NCBI GenBank assembly: GCA_033064195.1
Contig: JARBJD010000071.1
Location: 223,937 to 287,936 of the forward strand
Origin: Blattamonas nauphoetae
Taxonomy: Eukaryota; Preaxostyla; Oxymonadida
DNA length: 64,000 nt
Direction of reading: 5' to 3'
The first letter of the stretch is position 1; every line of letters starts with the position of its first letter. The notes beneath the pieces are model-generated. The model saw nothing but the letters and a program-made list of their open reading frames with translations. It ran no database searches and was not told where the DNA came from. Positions 11,401 through 24,600 of the stretch are shown here, piece after piece. The translations under genes and the position numbers were made by a program.

Positions 11401-14400
11401 CGAGGACGAACGAGTGGAGAAGAGTGGATCCTGTTGTGATGGTCATCATCGAATCAGACGAATCCCAAGTCAACTCGATCTCCTTCGACGACGCAGACAG
11501 TTCAATTCTTTTCATTCCAACAACGAGTGTGGTTGACTCTTTCACGTCTGTTTGCATTTCGATCTTTCGCAGAGCTGGTGTTTTGTTGTCCTTTTCGGTC
11601 TGAATGCACAGCTCCAAGCTGCGAACAATCGAAGGGCAAGGGACAGATGGCGATGAACATTCATTTTCTCCAAGTGTGGGATGAACCTTCAGAACTGAAT
11701 AAGGAATCAGGTCGTTCTTCGACTTGTCTCCAATCACTGCGTGGTCCATGTTGCTTTCAGAATACGATGACAGAATCGTTTGGTTCGTCAGCGCCCCACT
11801 CCATCCTGCTGAAGCGAAAAGATCGTTCGATATCGAGCCAGAGTTATTCTCAAAGAAACAATCATTCATCAACAGCTTTCCGCCAGTCTCGCCCTCCAGA
11901 GAGATCACTCCATTGTCGTTGGAGACACAGTTCAGAAAGTGACAGTGCGAGAGTGTTAGAGACGGCTGGTTGGTTGAGAGTGCTTTGATCACACTTGATC
12001 CATCGAAGAATTCGAATGTCTGTGGAGAGGCTTCTGTTCCCTCAATCGTCAGTGATCCTCCTGTCACAGAGAAGAGAGGAGATGGAAGCACTGTTGGGGA
12101 GGATGATGATCCAGAGTGTGCGATGACTGAGTTCGATGTCAGGCGCAGCTTCCCTGTTGACGATACAACAAACACTGATTTGGTCAGACCCGTTGGAAGG
12201 ACAACAGTAAGGCTGGACAGAACGAGCTCGCCAGCTTTCACGTCGAGTTCAGCGGCTGTGCCCAATTTCAGTTTGTTTGAGACAGAAGCAGCGATGATCA
12301 CAGTCTTGTCTTCCGTTGACAGTTTCTCGTTCAGAGTGAGAGGCGTGTCGAGCATCAGAGAATGAGTGTCGGACAGGACAGGAATGTTGGAGTATCCCTG
12401 TTTCAGAGACTGGCAGGGAAGGAAGGTGTTCCCGCACAGAGGATGGTCGAATCCAATATCAGCACGCAGGCTTAGTTGGGTTGTTATTGGATGGAAGGGA
12501 TAGAGGATTGATCCCACAATTGACTCATCTCCAAACTCAACCAGAGTGCGTTCAGTTGAAAAGAAGGCAGGAAGTGTGCTTGGTGTTGGAGGAAGAAGGG
12601 CGTCTCGAATTGCTTTGAGAGAACTTGCCTCCTTTCCAGATGCAACCACACAATACACAGCTTGTCCATTCTGTGCTGAACACCCTGTTCCAGCAGTGAC
12701 ATCTCCAAAAGACACCGACGTGAGTGAGATGGACGGAGGAAGAGTCGAGCCAACCAAATCGAAGAAGATGGCTCCTCCGTTCCCGTTCGAAGAGCAGCCA
12801 GCGAATGTCGTGTTTGTCAGCGAGAGTGTTCCTGTTTCTTGAAGAGTCGCGTGAAGCACTCCTCCATCCTCTGAAGACGAGCACGAATCGAACATCACTT
12901 TGTTTGTCGATGATCCAATTTGTACTGTCTCTCCCTTCAGGATTGTCAGCGTTAGAAGTCGATATTCCGCGTTCGATGTTGGCTGAGGAGAGAATGAAGT
13001 GAACGATGCTCCAAGATCCAAAGTTCCATGTCCAGAGATGAACGACGAGCTCAGCATCCCTTTCGAGAACGAACCAGTCACAACAAGTCGCCCTCCATCC
13101 AACTCTGCCAGTTGAGACACTTTCGCCAAGTTGAAGTCGTCACTAACTGTGTTCAGATTCAGAATTGATCCTGTCTTCATCGAAAACACTGTTCCGGACG
13201 AGAAGAGTGATTTCAGCGAGCTTGACAGAGTGGTTGTCCCTCCAGACAGATCGAACAGAGCAGCTGATCGAGCATCGCTGAGATGGGTAACAGACAGCGG
13301 CGACGTGATTGAGAGAGACCCTGCTGAGACGGCGAAGAGTGACGATGTGACGGATGGGTTGACAAATGTGTTGGAGACGCCGATTGAGGCAGATCCTCCA
13401 TTCACAGATAAGAATGGGATAGCAGCGGTCTTGTCAAGGGTGCTGACTGTGCATGAGGAAATCGCGAGTGTACCGGCTGTGACGGTGATGAGTTCGGCAG
13501 TTCTGCCTGAGGGGAAAGTTCCAACGGTGAGTGATTGAGATGACAGTGTCAGGGCTGATCCAGAATTGCTGATTTCAATTTGTCCATCAGCGACAAGAGT
13601 GAGAACAGCTGAACCGCTTTTGGTGATTGTCAAGGCTCTGTTCGGTGAAACAATTTTTGATGGGAGTTCCATGTTCGAGTCAATCATCAATGTTGTTGCT
13701 GATTGAATCTTGCTCAGAGAGTCGGGAAGTGTTTGGCAGGGAAGAGCTTCTTTCCCACAAAGCGAGTGAGTGTGTCCAGATGAGTGAACATGCATTGTCG
13801 TGTCCAATGTGCCGAAGGGATACCAGTACAAAAGAAGCGATCCTTCCGAGCTCGACGATTCAAATCCATAAAACTCGTTCAGAATGGAATCAGCAGCCGC
13901 CTTTGTGGAGAGTGTTTGCTTGATCGAGTCCAGAGGGCCAGTTCCTTCATTTGGTGTGATGAACGAGACAAGGCTTGGATGAGAGAGATACAATTTCGAT
14001 CCTTTTCCACTTGCTGTGCATGATGTGAATGAGGATGATCCAGTGATTGAGAAGACAGCGGATGTTGACAGACTCACGAAAAGCGCTCCTCCATTCCCAG
14101 CCGAACACGAACACAATTTGAATGTCGTCGAGACAATCGAGAGCGAGTCAGTGTCCAATGTCAGACTCGCACTGATCACACTTCCATCACCAGTTGTTCT
14201 GCTCACATTCTCAATATTCATGGATGACATCGTCAGCGATCCTTTCGTCTGAACAATCAGAGCTGATGATGTAAAGGTCATTGACTTTGAAGTAGTCAAT
14301 GATGTTCCATCCAGAACGACATCTCCTCCTCCAATCGACACAAGTGAAGCTTCATGAGTGACTGTGTCCAGGTTCACGAACAGTGACAACGAATCCACTG

Positions 14401-17400
14401 TCAATTTTCCTCCCATCACAGAGACAACTGGTTTCGATCGAATTGTGGGGATGTTCAATGTGGTCGAAGTCATCGAAACAACTCCGCCTGAGAGAGCAAT
14501 GAAGGAAACAGGCAGGTTGGATGTTGAGGAGAAGACAGTGCACGACGACAAAACGAGCAATCCAGCTGAGACAGACACGAGTTCAGTGGTTCTCGCCGAG
14601 GTGAGCGTTCCGACGTCCAGCGAGAGCGACGACACTGTCAGATTGGATTGGTCATCTTTCACTTCGATTTGTCCCTCTGACGTCACAGTCACCTTGAACG
14701 ACCCACTTGAACTGAGCGTCCATTCACTTGCCAGAGATGTCAGTTTCGAAGAGAGTTCGATGCTGGTGTCTATCATCAAAGTGGTGGCGGATTGAATCTT
14801 GCTCAGAGAGACAGGGAGTGTTTGGCAGGGAAGAGCTTCTTTCCCACAAAGCGAGTGAGCGTGTCCAGATGAGTGAACATGCATTGTCGTGTCCAATGTG
14901 CTGAAGGGATACCAGTACAAAAGAAGCGATCCTTCCGAGCTCGACGATTCAAATCCATAAAACTCGTTCAGAATCGAATCAGCAGCCGCCTTTGTGGAGA
15001 GTGTTGGTTTGATCGAGTCGAGATTGCCTGTCGACACGAACGAGACAAGGTTTGGCCGAGAGAGATACAATTTCGATCCTTTTCCACTTGCTGTGCATGA
15101 TGTGAATGAGGATGATCCAGTGATTGAGAAGACAGCGGATGTTGACAGACTCACGAAAAGCGCTCCTCCATTCCCAGCCGAACACGAACACAATTTGAAT
15201 GTCGTCGAGACAATCGAGAGCGAGTCAGTGTCCAATGTCAGACTCGCACTGATCACACTTCCATCACCAGTTGTTCTGCTCACATTCTCAATATTCATGG
15301 ATGACATCGTCAGCGATCCTTTCGTCTGAACAATCAGAGCTGATGATGTAAAGGTCATTGACTTTGAAGTAGTCAATGATGTTCCATCCAGAACGACATC
15401 TCCTCCTCCAATCGACACAAGTGAAGCTTCATGAGTGACTGTGTCCAGGTTCACGAACAGTGACAACGAATCCACTGTCAATTTTCCTCCCATCACAGAG
15501 ACAACTGGTTTCGATCGAATTGTGGGGATGTTCAATGTGGTCGAAGTCATCGAAACAACTCCGCCTGAGAGAGCAATGAAGGAAACAGGCAGGTTGGATG
15601 TTGAGGAGAAGACAGTGCACGACGACAAAACGAGCAATCCAGCTGAGACAGACACGAGTTCAGTGGTTCTCGCCGAGGTGAGCGTTCCGACGTCCAGCGA
15701 GAGCGACGACACTGTCAGATTGGATTGGTCATCTTTCACTTCGATTTGTCCCTCTGACGTCACAGTCACCTTGAACGACCCACTTGAACTGAGCGTCCAT
15801 TCACTTGCCAGAGATGTCAGTTTCGAAGAGAGTTCGATGCTGGTGTCTATCATCAAAGTGGTGGCGGATTGAATCTTGCTCAGAGAGACAGGGAGTGTTT
15901 GGCAGGGAAGAGCTTCTTTCCCACAAAGCGAGTGAGCGTGTCCAGATGAGTGAACATGCATTGTCGTGTCCAATGTGCTGAAGGGATACCAGTACAAAAG
16001 AAGCGATCCTTCCGAGCTCGACGATTCAAATCCATAAAACTCGTTCAGAATCGAATCAGCAGCCGCCTTTGTGGAGAGTGTTGGTTTGATCGAGTCGAGA
16101 TTGCCTGTCGACACGAACGAGACAAGGTTTGGCCGAGAGAGATACAATTTCGATCCTTTTCCACTTGCTGTGCATGATGTGAATGAGGATGATCCAGTGA
16201 TTGAGAAGACAGCGGATGTTGACAGACTCACGAAAAGCGCTCCTCCATTCCCAGCCGAACACGAACACAATTTGAATGTCGTCGAGACAATCGAGAGCGA
16301 GTCAGTGTCCAATGTCAGACTCGCACTGATCACACTTCCATCACCAGTTGTTCTGCTCACATTCTCAATATTCATGGATGACATCGTCAGCGATCCTTTC
16401 GTCTGAACAATCAGAGCTGATGATGTAAAGGTCATTGACTTTGAAGTAGTCAATGATGTTCCATCCAGAACGACATCTCCTCCTCCAATCGACACAAGTG
16501 AAGCTTCATGAGTGACTGTGTCCAGGTTCACGAACAGTGACAACGAATCCACTGTCAATTTTCCTCCCATCACAGAGACAACTGGTTTCGATCGAATTGT
16601 GGGGATGTTCAATGTGGTCGAAGTCATCGAAACAACTCCGCCTGAGAGAGCAATGAAGGAAACAGGCAGGTTGGATGTTGAGGAGAAGACAGTGCACGAC
16701 GACAAAACGAGCAATCCAGCTGAGACAGACACGAGTTCAGTGGTTCTCGCCGAGGTGAGCGTTCCGACGTCCAGCGAGAGCGACGACACTGTCAGATTGG
16801 ATTGGTCATCTTTCACTTCGATTTGTCCCTCTGACGTCACAGTCACCTTGAACGACCCACTTGAACTGAGCGTCCATTCACTTGCCAGAGATGTCAGTTT
16901 CGAAGAGAGTTCGATGCTGGTGTCTATCATCAAAGTGGTGGCGGATTGAATCTTGCTCAGAGAGACAGGGAGTGTTTGGCAGGGAAGAGCTTCTTTCCCA
17001 CAAAGCGAGTGAGCGTGTCCAGATGAGTGAACATGCATTGTCGTGTCCAATGTGCTGAAGGGATACCAGTACAAAAGAAGCGATCCTTCCGAGCTCGACG
17101 ATTCAAATCCATAAAACTCGTTCAGAATCGAATCAGCAGCCGCCTTTGTGGAGAGTGTTGGTTTGATCGAGTCGAGATTGCCTGTCGACACGAACGAGAC
17201 AAGGTTTGGCCGAGAGAGATACAATTTCGATCCTTTCCACTTGCTGTGCATGATGTGAATGAGGATGATCCAGTGATTGAGAAGACAGCGGATGTTGACA
17301 GACTCACGAAAAGCGCTCCTCCATTCCCAGCCGAACACGAACACAATTTGAATGTCGTCGAGACAATCGAGAGCGAGTCAGTGTCCAATGTCAGACTCGC

Positions 17401-20400
17401 ACTGATCACACTTCCATCACCAGTTGTTCTGCTCACATTCTCAATATTCATGGATGACATCGTCAGCGATCCTTTCGTCTGAACAATCAGAGCTGATGAA
17501 GCGAGTGTCAATTTCTGTGTTGTTGTCAGTTTCGTTCCATCCAGCGCAACTGTCCCTCCATTCACTGACAGAAGTGAAGTTGTGTGCGATGTTGTTGTTG
17601 GATTTGTCAGAGTCACAGTCGACTTCACATCCAATGTTCCTCCTGACACAACAAACAGAGCCTGAGACAGAACTGAAGGTAGTTCCAACGTCAGCGATTC
17701 CAATCTCAGTTTTCCTGTTCCAATTACGAACTGACACGTGCTTTCTGCTGTCATCTTCTTTCCAGATGACGATTTGATGATCGATCCTGATGATTTCGAG
17801 ACAATCGTGCCTGTCATCGTCACGTCTGTCACGAAATCCACAATTTGGTCTGTTTCATTCAATTTCGAGTGAGCCATTTCAATAGACTTGCACGGAAGGG
17901 TAGACAGTCCACAGAATCCATGATCCCAGAAAGAAGCATCCACACTCACTGGTCCTGTCGAGTGGCGGTAGAGGAGATACGACAGAGGACCAGACATCGA
18001 ACTGTCCGACGTGTCTTCCCCAAAGAACTGCTTCATTTTGACCACTGTTTGTTGTGCTTGCGATCCAAGTGTCAATCCAAAGTTCGACGATGTCACTGTC
18101 AATGGGAGTGACGGCCCTTTCAAAAACACTTCATGATCTCCAGTGTTTCCTTCACTTGTGATCTTAACGTTAGTCATCACAACATTCGATGGATCGATTG
18201 GTGTTGTTGATTCAATCGCAATGCTTCGTCCTTTCTGTCCCGATCCACATTTGTTCCCACTCAGCGAGACTGTGTTCAAAGAGATCCTTCCAGACGATGT
18301 TGAGTGAAGAACTGATCCGACTCCATCCGTCGAGCATCCAGAAAAGGTCACAGACGACACACTCAAACTTCCTGTTCCCGATACCTGCAACATGCTTCCA
18401 GAGTTCGAGAAGGAGAGCGAGGGGAAGGTGACAGAGGTCAGACTGAGTGAACCACCTGTCATCACAAAGAACGACGATGTGCGGGTTGCGTATGAATTGC
18501 TTGTCGACAGTTTCAGTTGAGACATCGACAGGGAACCAGAAGTGACAGAGAGGAGCGGAGAGGAGACCAATCCATTGTGGGAAAGAATCGACCAAGCTTG
18601 AGATGTCCCTTTCACCGTCAGCTGCAGATTGTCCGAAATCGAGATCGCAGAATCTCCAACTGTCTGTTGTTTCAGCGTCGTGTTCCATTCGACACCATGC
18701 CCAATTCGAGACACAAGTGAGCTGATCGAACGACAGCCATAATAATCATTCCAGCAGAACTCTTTATCTGATCCAGACACTCCATCCACCGCCAGTGAGG
18801 TGCGAGTCAGCCATTTGTCTGAGGCAACTCCATTGATCGACGAGGTTGGATAGCTTGAAGTACTGAATGATTGATACAGAGGTGAAGAGTAATAGCTCCA
18901 TGTTGAGCTGGTGACGAAGATGTCTGACGCACTCTTTCCAATGCATCGTTCAAACAGAAGCGACGAAAGCGTCAAAGCGTTGCAGCCCGAAATGTCAATC
19001 GCTGCTTCTTGCTCATCTGACTCCAAATTCGACATCTTCACGTCTGTCAGCGTCACTGTATTCGCATTCGAGACCAAGATCCCTCCAACTTTCTCTCCTC
19101 TCCCAGCAATCATTCGAGTCCCATCCAGGGTCACCTTTCCAGAAAGGTTATTTGATCGCTTGTACACAATCATCGCTGGGGATGTTCCTCCAATCGAAAC
19201 AAACTCGCTCTGCGAGATATTCAGTCCTGTAATCGAGCCAACACATTCCACGCAGCTTCCTCCCTTCAGTCGAAGTCCAACAAACGACACTCGAGTCAAC
19301 TGCATATATCCATCGGTCATCTTCACTGCAGACATTTGCATCTCCACACTTGAGCCGCTCGAAGCGATGAACGAGCAGTCTGTAATCTCCAGTCCTCCAT
19401 TTGCGTATTGATTGATCACATTACTCGACGACGAGGGCACAAACGAGAGATACTCAAAGTGTGCTATTCCTGTCCCTTTTGTGATGAATGCCGTTGATCC
19501 TCCCGAATAGCTGATGATCGGGTGGATGTCTCCAAACGACGTGAATGTCATATGTTTTGATCCCAAATCGAATGCGACTGTTTCGGTGAATCGTCCGACC
19601 TCAATCAGCACCTTTCCACCTGACGAGTCAACCCGATTCATTCCTGCATGAGCAATCGTCCGACATTTGTTGCCGTAATCCGTCCCACATGTCGAAGTAT
19701 CCGATCCGGTTTGACCGTTCACGATTACAGCTGGCGATGGAAGATGGATGTCAAGCAGTCTCTTGTCGGAAGCACTGTAATACTCAAATGTGTAGAGGAG
19801 TGCTGAACCATCAGCCATGGCAATTTTCGGAGCTTTGGAAGTGCTGAAGCAGTTCACAAATGTCGAACTAGATTGGAGCAATGAGATCCACGGTTCAACA
19901 CGATCAAGACGAATATCGTTTGGATAGAACTTTGACTCCGCATTTTGCTGCGTTGAGTTGTTGTTGAAGAAGATACAGCTGAAAAATTGGATCTTTGACG
20001 ACGGATTTTGAACGTCGGAGAAAACGACATTTCCTCTCCGTGTTTGGCTATTTGCGATGAAAAGGTTGGAGAATGTGATGCTTCCAGTCATATTCGAGCA
20101 ATCAATCGCTCCTCCAGAACCTTCCGAGTTGCATCCATCGAAGCGCAGATTCGACACGATGGAATTGTAGGGAAGGTATGCCACCATCAATCCTCCACCG
20201 AATGAAGTTTGCGGTTTGGTAAATCTGAAGCATGATCCATTTGTAATGTTGGACAGTTGGAAGTTGAAGGACGCAGCGAATTGGGTTGACACAGCACCAC
20301 CAAGGTTGGCTGTGTTGTGGTCGAAGCGGGACGCGTTGATGCGGAGGGCTCCGTTTGACCCACCATGGAAATGAATCGCTCCTCCGACAGCCTTTATTTT

Positions 20401-21393
20401 ATTATCATCATATGCAGAGGCGTTACATTTGTTGTAGTAGAATTCGCACTTTATCACAGTCAAACTAGCAATCCCTCGACATCTGATCGCTCCGCCTGCA
20501 GAGTCGAATGCTGCACAAGACGTAAAAGTACATGAAATATAAGTGTGGTCGGAGTCCACGATTTGCGTCGTATAGAAATACCCTCCTGTCGTCTCTCCAT
20601 TTGTGACCCCACGGAGGAACGTGTTGTTCACGGCTCGGAACGTCGTCTGGTCTTCCACGTCCCGCACAATGCTCCCATAGAATCCATTCGAGCAGTCAAT
20701 CCAGCGAGAGTTCGTCAGCGACACGTTGAACGGTTCCTTCACTCCGCAACTTCGGCGATAGCGGTTGATGTGCGTGACGTTCTGCAGCACGCACGAGTCC
20801 ATCAGTGTGTGTTGGACAAGCGTCGAGGCCATCAGACTTGATTCGCTTCCAACAACCACATTCCCAATCTCGCAGTGAGAGAACGACACTTTCGACGAGA
20901 AGGTATCCGTCGTTGTGAGCGACGGTGCCACATTTGATTCGGCGTTGAAAACAAATTCAGTGTGCACAACAAAAAGACTCGAGTCCAAACATTCAAACGG
21001 CGACGTCGTCTCACAAACGGTGATCTTGCTGCTAATAACTTCGCACGAAGAGTGGTGTGATGTCCGAATCACATGGCTCGTCAGAGGCTCGAATGAGAAG
21101 AACGAGAATGAACACGTCGAATTCTCAAGTCGGAAGAGACTTCCTTTAACTTCGTTTCCTTCGAAAATTCGCGCCAATTTGTCTTCTGTTCCGAAAACTT
21201 TGATGCGTCGCGACTCCAGGAAGACCGTATTTGATCGATAGTTTTCCAGACTCAGTTTTATGGATTCGTGATTTGCGTCTGGTTCGTGTGCGTTTGATCC
21301 AGACTGAATGAAGAAATCAGAAAGGTCTGGGCAGGCAAGGGTTGAAAGCCCGGAAATAGTTGATAAAAGAAAGAATGAGCTAGTTAGAAACAT
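8441..21393 (-). CDS. Giant beta-helix receptor with C-terminal pseudokinase
   Basis: One gene of about 4,300 residues, apparently intronless. It starts at ATG 21393 with a clear signal peptide (MFLTSSFFLLSTISGLSTLAC). The ectodomain consists of repeated Ser/Thr/Val-rich, GGA-type parallel beta-helix strands. Each large module opens with a C-G…P-C-x-(S/T)-(I/L) motif (CGTDYGNKCRTI, CGLSTLPCKSI, LCGKEALPCQTL, LCGNTFLPCQSL). Near the C-terminus (about 9490-9580) a single membrane span (LIGGLVALFLFLLILIILL) is followed by RRRQKQK, then about 350 cytoplasmic residues resembling a kinase C-lobe (RWQAPEV, FSLGILLWEIETG, NPSERPS). The HRD position reads TRLNP and no DFG is visible, so it is probably a pseudokinase. 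The frame is interrupted once at 17234-17236, where one T is missing relative to the other repeat copies; this may be an assembly error. Likely role: cell-surface recognition or signalling (inference). Confidence 0.8.
14000..17498 (-). repeat. Tandem array of 1,077-bp coding repeats
   Basis: Three full units of 1,077 bp (359 codons), starting near 14000, 15077 and 16154, are identical wherever I compared them, including synonymous positions. A fourth partial unit (about 17231-17498) also matches, apart from one missing T at 17234-17236. To the left (about 13500-14000) and right (beyond 17498) the sequence is a diverged relative. Each unit encodes one beta-helix module with one CGKEALPC motif. 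The identity points to recent expansion or gene conversion, and copy number in the assembly may be uncertain. Confidence 0.9.
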
Positions 21394-21654
21394 TGATGAA
21401 GATCAAACCATTATTTGAACTGACGGTCCAAGTTATGACCCACAATTTTGTATTTTCCGTCGAGGCCTTAGATAGATTCTCAAGAAATAGAGTTGTGGCT
21501 CCTTTCACCGACGACGAACAGGAAAACTCGGGCGGAGAAGAACAACCATTCACATTATCGATCCAGACAAACAGAAATCATGAGACGAATACAACAATCC
21601 AATCCAAATCAAAGAAAAACATGTGGCGGCGTGCCAATCTCGCAACTGAATCTA

Positions 21655-24600
21655 TTAGAACAACAAACACCCACAGGCGTCTTCTTCCACCTGTCGCGTT
21701 CTGTCCACATCTGCTCCCGCATATGATGTGTTCGAGTCGATGGATGTGCTGCTCGCACCTTCATCCGCTTCATTCTTCCTTTCATCCTCTCCCAACCAAC
21801 TCCCCGACTCTCTCGCTGACTCCGAACTGGACTGAACACGGCGACTGTCCAAGTGAGACACATCGGCCGAACTGGGAAGGGATAATCTGGCCTTGTCTCG
21901 GATTTCTTCTTCTCCGTCAGCGTGCTCACTATCAGCCTCACTTCCTTCTTCTCTCCCCTTTCTCTCCTTTTCTCTTTCATCTTCTCTCCCATCCCCTTCC
22001 TCCTTCCCAGCCACTCTCCAAACTCCTCCTTCCCTCACTCCCCCAATCTCTCTCGCTGAAAGTGTCGCAAACGGCCTCGCCGTCTCCTTCCCATCCACTC
22101 CCACAATCCCCCAACACATCGTCCTCGACACTCCACCCCACCGCTGCCCCTCTCCCTCCTCGTCCACCCTCGCCCGCTCTTCCTCCCCACGCCTTCCTCC
22201 TCCGTCTTCCATCCTCCCCTCTCCTCTTCCCAGAAACCACCCCAAGTCAGGCACACTCGTCGTGCTGTGCAGTCTCGTCGGGAACGCACTGTGCAGAAGA
22301 GACACCGTGTGCTGCGACCTCTTCCATCCCACCCCATCCTTCGCGTCGTTCCCCCCGCTGTCCCCGCCAAGCAGCACACGCGAGCTCAAAACTGGCGATT
22401 GCGTCGAAAGCTTGGAAGTACTAGCTCTGTCGTGCGAAAGATGAAGGGATGGGTGAGAAGGTGACAGTGTTGGGTGGTTCAGCATTTCAGCCCTTTCATC
22501 TTTCGAGTGATCACGACAAGAATTCGTGGCATTCTCTTGTGAAGACAGGAAGTCAGTTTGAGGAGAAATTGGCGAAGAGTTCTTGTTGGAAAAAGACAAT
22601 GCGAGGTGTGTGGTTCCGTTTGGAGATGACGAATACTGCGTTAGTGACGACGAGCGAGAGAACGATGTCGGTGAGAGAATTGGAGATTGTTGCTCGTGTC
22701 CAGCGAGCCTTCTGTGAGCTGTTTCCGTCAAATTCTGATTCGATCTTCTATCCTTCTCTCCCCACTTCTCCTCCTTCCGCGTGGGTGGCGACATGTTGAG
22801 CAGATGGGAGTGTGCAACGAGATGGAACATTGTGTCTGACGAAGGCACGTCGAGCCACTTCAGACCCTCCATCGTCTCAGACGTGCTGTTCACGTCTCGC
22901 TCATCGTCTGATTCTCCTTCAAATACCTCCTCCCAGCGTCTTGTCTGTTGATCTCTGCTTTCCTTCTCTCCTCCCCCTTCGTCGTCCCCCAATCGTTCGT
23001 TTGTGGTTATGTTTTCCTGATTTTTGGTTCTGTTTTCGATGGATTGGGTGTCGGACGTTTCTGACACATCACAGACACTTCGCGACGAGCCGATTGGGTT
23101 GAGGCTGAGTCGGGTGTGAGGAAGCATGAACGAGTGACACGAAGAGAGTTTCATTTCGTCTCTCCACTTTTTCCCTTTCCTTCTCTTCCCTTCCTTCAAC
23201 TCACTCAATCCTTTCCATTCGTCCACTCTGGCCTCGCCTGTTCCGATCCACTCGCTCACTCTCCCCGCCTCCTCCCCTGCCCAACTCATCATCGATGTTT
23301 GCTGATCCATCACCGACATTGATGGCAGATAAACGATCGAAGTTTGCGAGAAGTCGATCGATGGAGAGGAAGATGACGGGTTTATGTTGTGTTTGGTTGA
23401 CTTTTTCCTAAGTTGTTTGGATGTTACATCAAATTGCGTGTTTTCAGCAAAAAATTGAGCAGCGGCGAGTGGTTGGAATCCGAGCGTCGACGAATCTGAC
23501 TCATCCAACGCTTGATGTGGAGACGATGGCGGAGACAGGAACAGCAACGGATGAGGCGACGGTGAAAGTTGAAAATAATGCGGAGGAGACTCACGGAAAG
23601 ACTTGCCTAAAGCGAAGATGGGTGTTGGTTGGTCAACAGACGCAGAAGCTGTGGCTGTTGGTGATATGCACACTGACGATGTGAGCGAGAAATCAAATAG
23701 AAGCGACGTCGACGGGGATGGAACCAGTGACTGGGAAACCCAGTCCAAAAGCATGTTGCGAAGTTCTGTCAAAAAGTGACAGTAATTGAACGAAATTGAC
23801 AACAATGTCAGAACACGAAACAAGAAAGACGGATGTGAGAGCAGCAAAAGAGAGATGGAGTTCCTCTTGAAGCTCTCAACACCAATACTAGGTAAGAAAG
23901 GAGAGTGTGCTCTCAGGAAAGGGATTCTAGAAGTTGGGAGAATACTCCTCAAACCAAGCTGTGAATCGCTTGTGGAGAAGGATGAACGAGCTGGAAACGA
24001 TGTGTGAGAGCTTGAAGGATAGAAATCGAGAACATGGAAGGGAGAGAAGTCGAGAGTGTGGTGAGATAACAAGATGGGTCCACTTGGAGTGTTTGGGTGA
24101 CATACGGACATCAATGGAGAATGAACAGAAAGTGTAGTTGAATTGAGAGTGTGAACAGTGTTTGAATGCGAATGAAGAGTAATAACTGGAAGATGCGAGT
24201 CAACAAGAACTGAATTCTGTAAAACGTGATGTGGAACATTCGATAGAGTTTCGATTCGGGGATGTGGGGTATCACTCGACTCTTCTGATTCCATCTCACC
24301 CCATCTCGCGCTCTCAGCCATCGATTCCTCCCCGAAAGGAGAAGGAGCGATGAAAGATGACGGAAACGTGGGGGTGATGGTCGAAGGCGTGTTTTGGACA
24401 GAGAAAGGAGAGTCCACTGTCAGCGATGACACTGTCCGGGATTGATGTGACAACGACAACACCGACGGAGCGCGTGGGACGGGCAGAATCGGCGGAGGCT
24501 GCGAGTAAACGACGGACGAGTCGAAGAAGCGGTTGTGGTCCAGCGACGATCCGTTCCTCTCCAAACCACAGTCGCGCAGAAGACCCGACGCAGGCACCAC

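Noticed and set aside
14358-16949. Plus-strand open frames of 145 codons repeated at 14358, 15435 and 16512
   Set aside because: They are antisense shadows of the identical receptor repeats; their repetition simply follows the 1,077-bp period.
14000-17498. Repeat array as a satellite or mobile element
   Set aside because: The unit length is a multiple of three, it encodes a continuous beta-helix module and it lies within one frame, so it is an internal protein repeat.
21640-21660. TAA and TAG as Gln codons genome-wide
   Set aside because: The CK1-like gene ends with CLLF followed directly by TAATAG and noncoding text, and the Polinton-type genes also stop at ordinary codons. The case is kept open only for the TAG at 30872.
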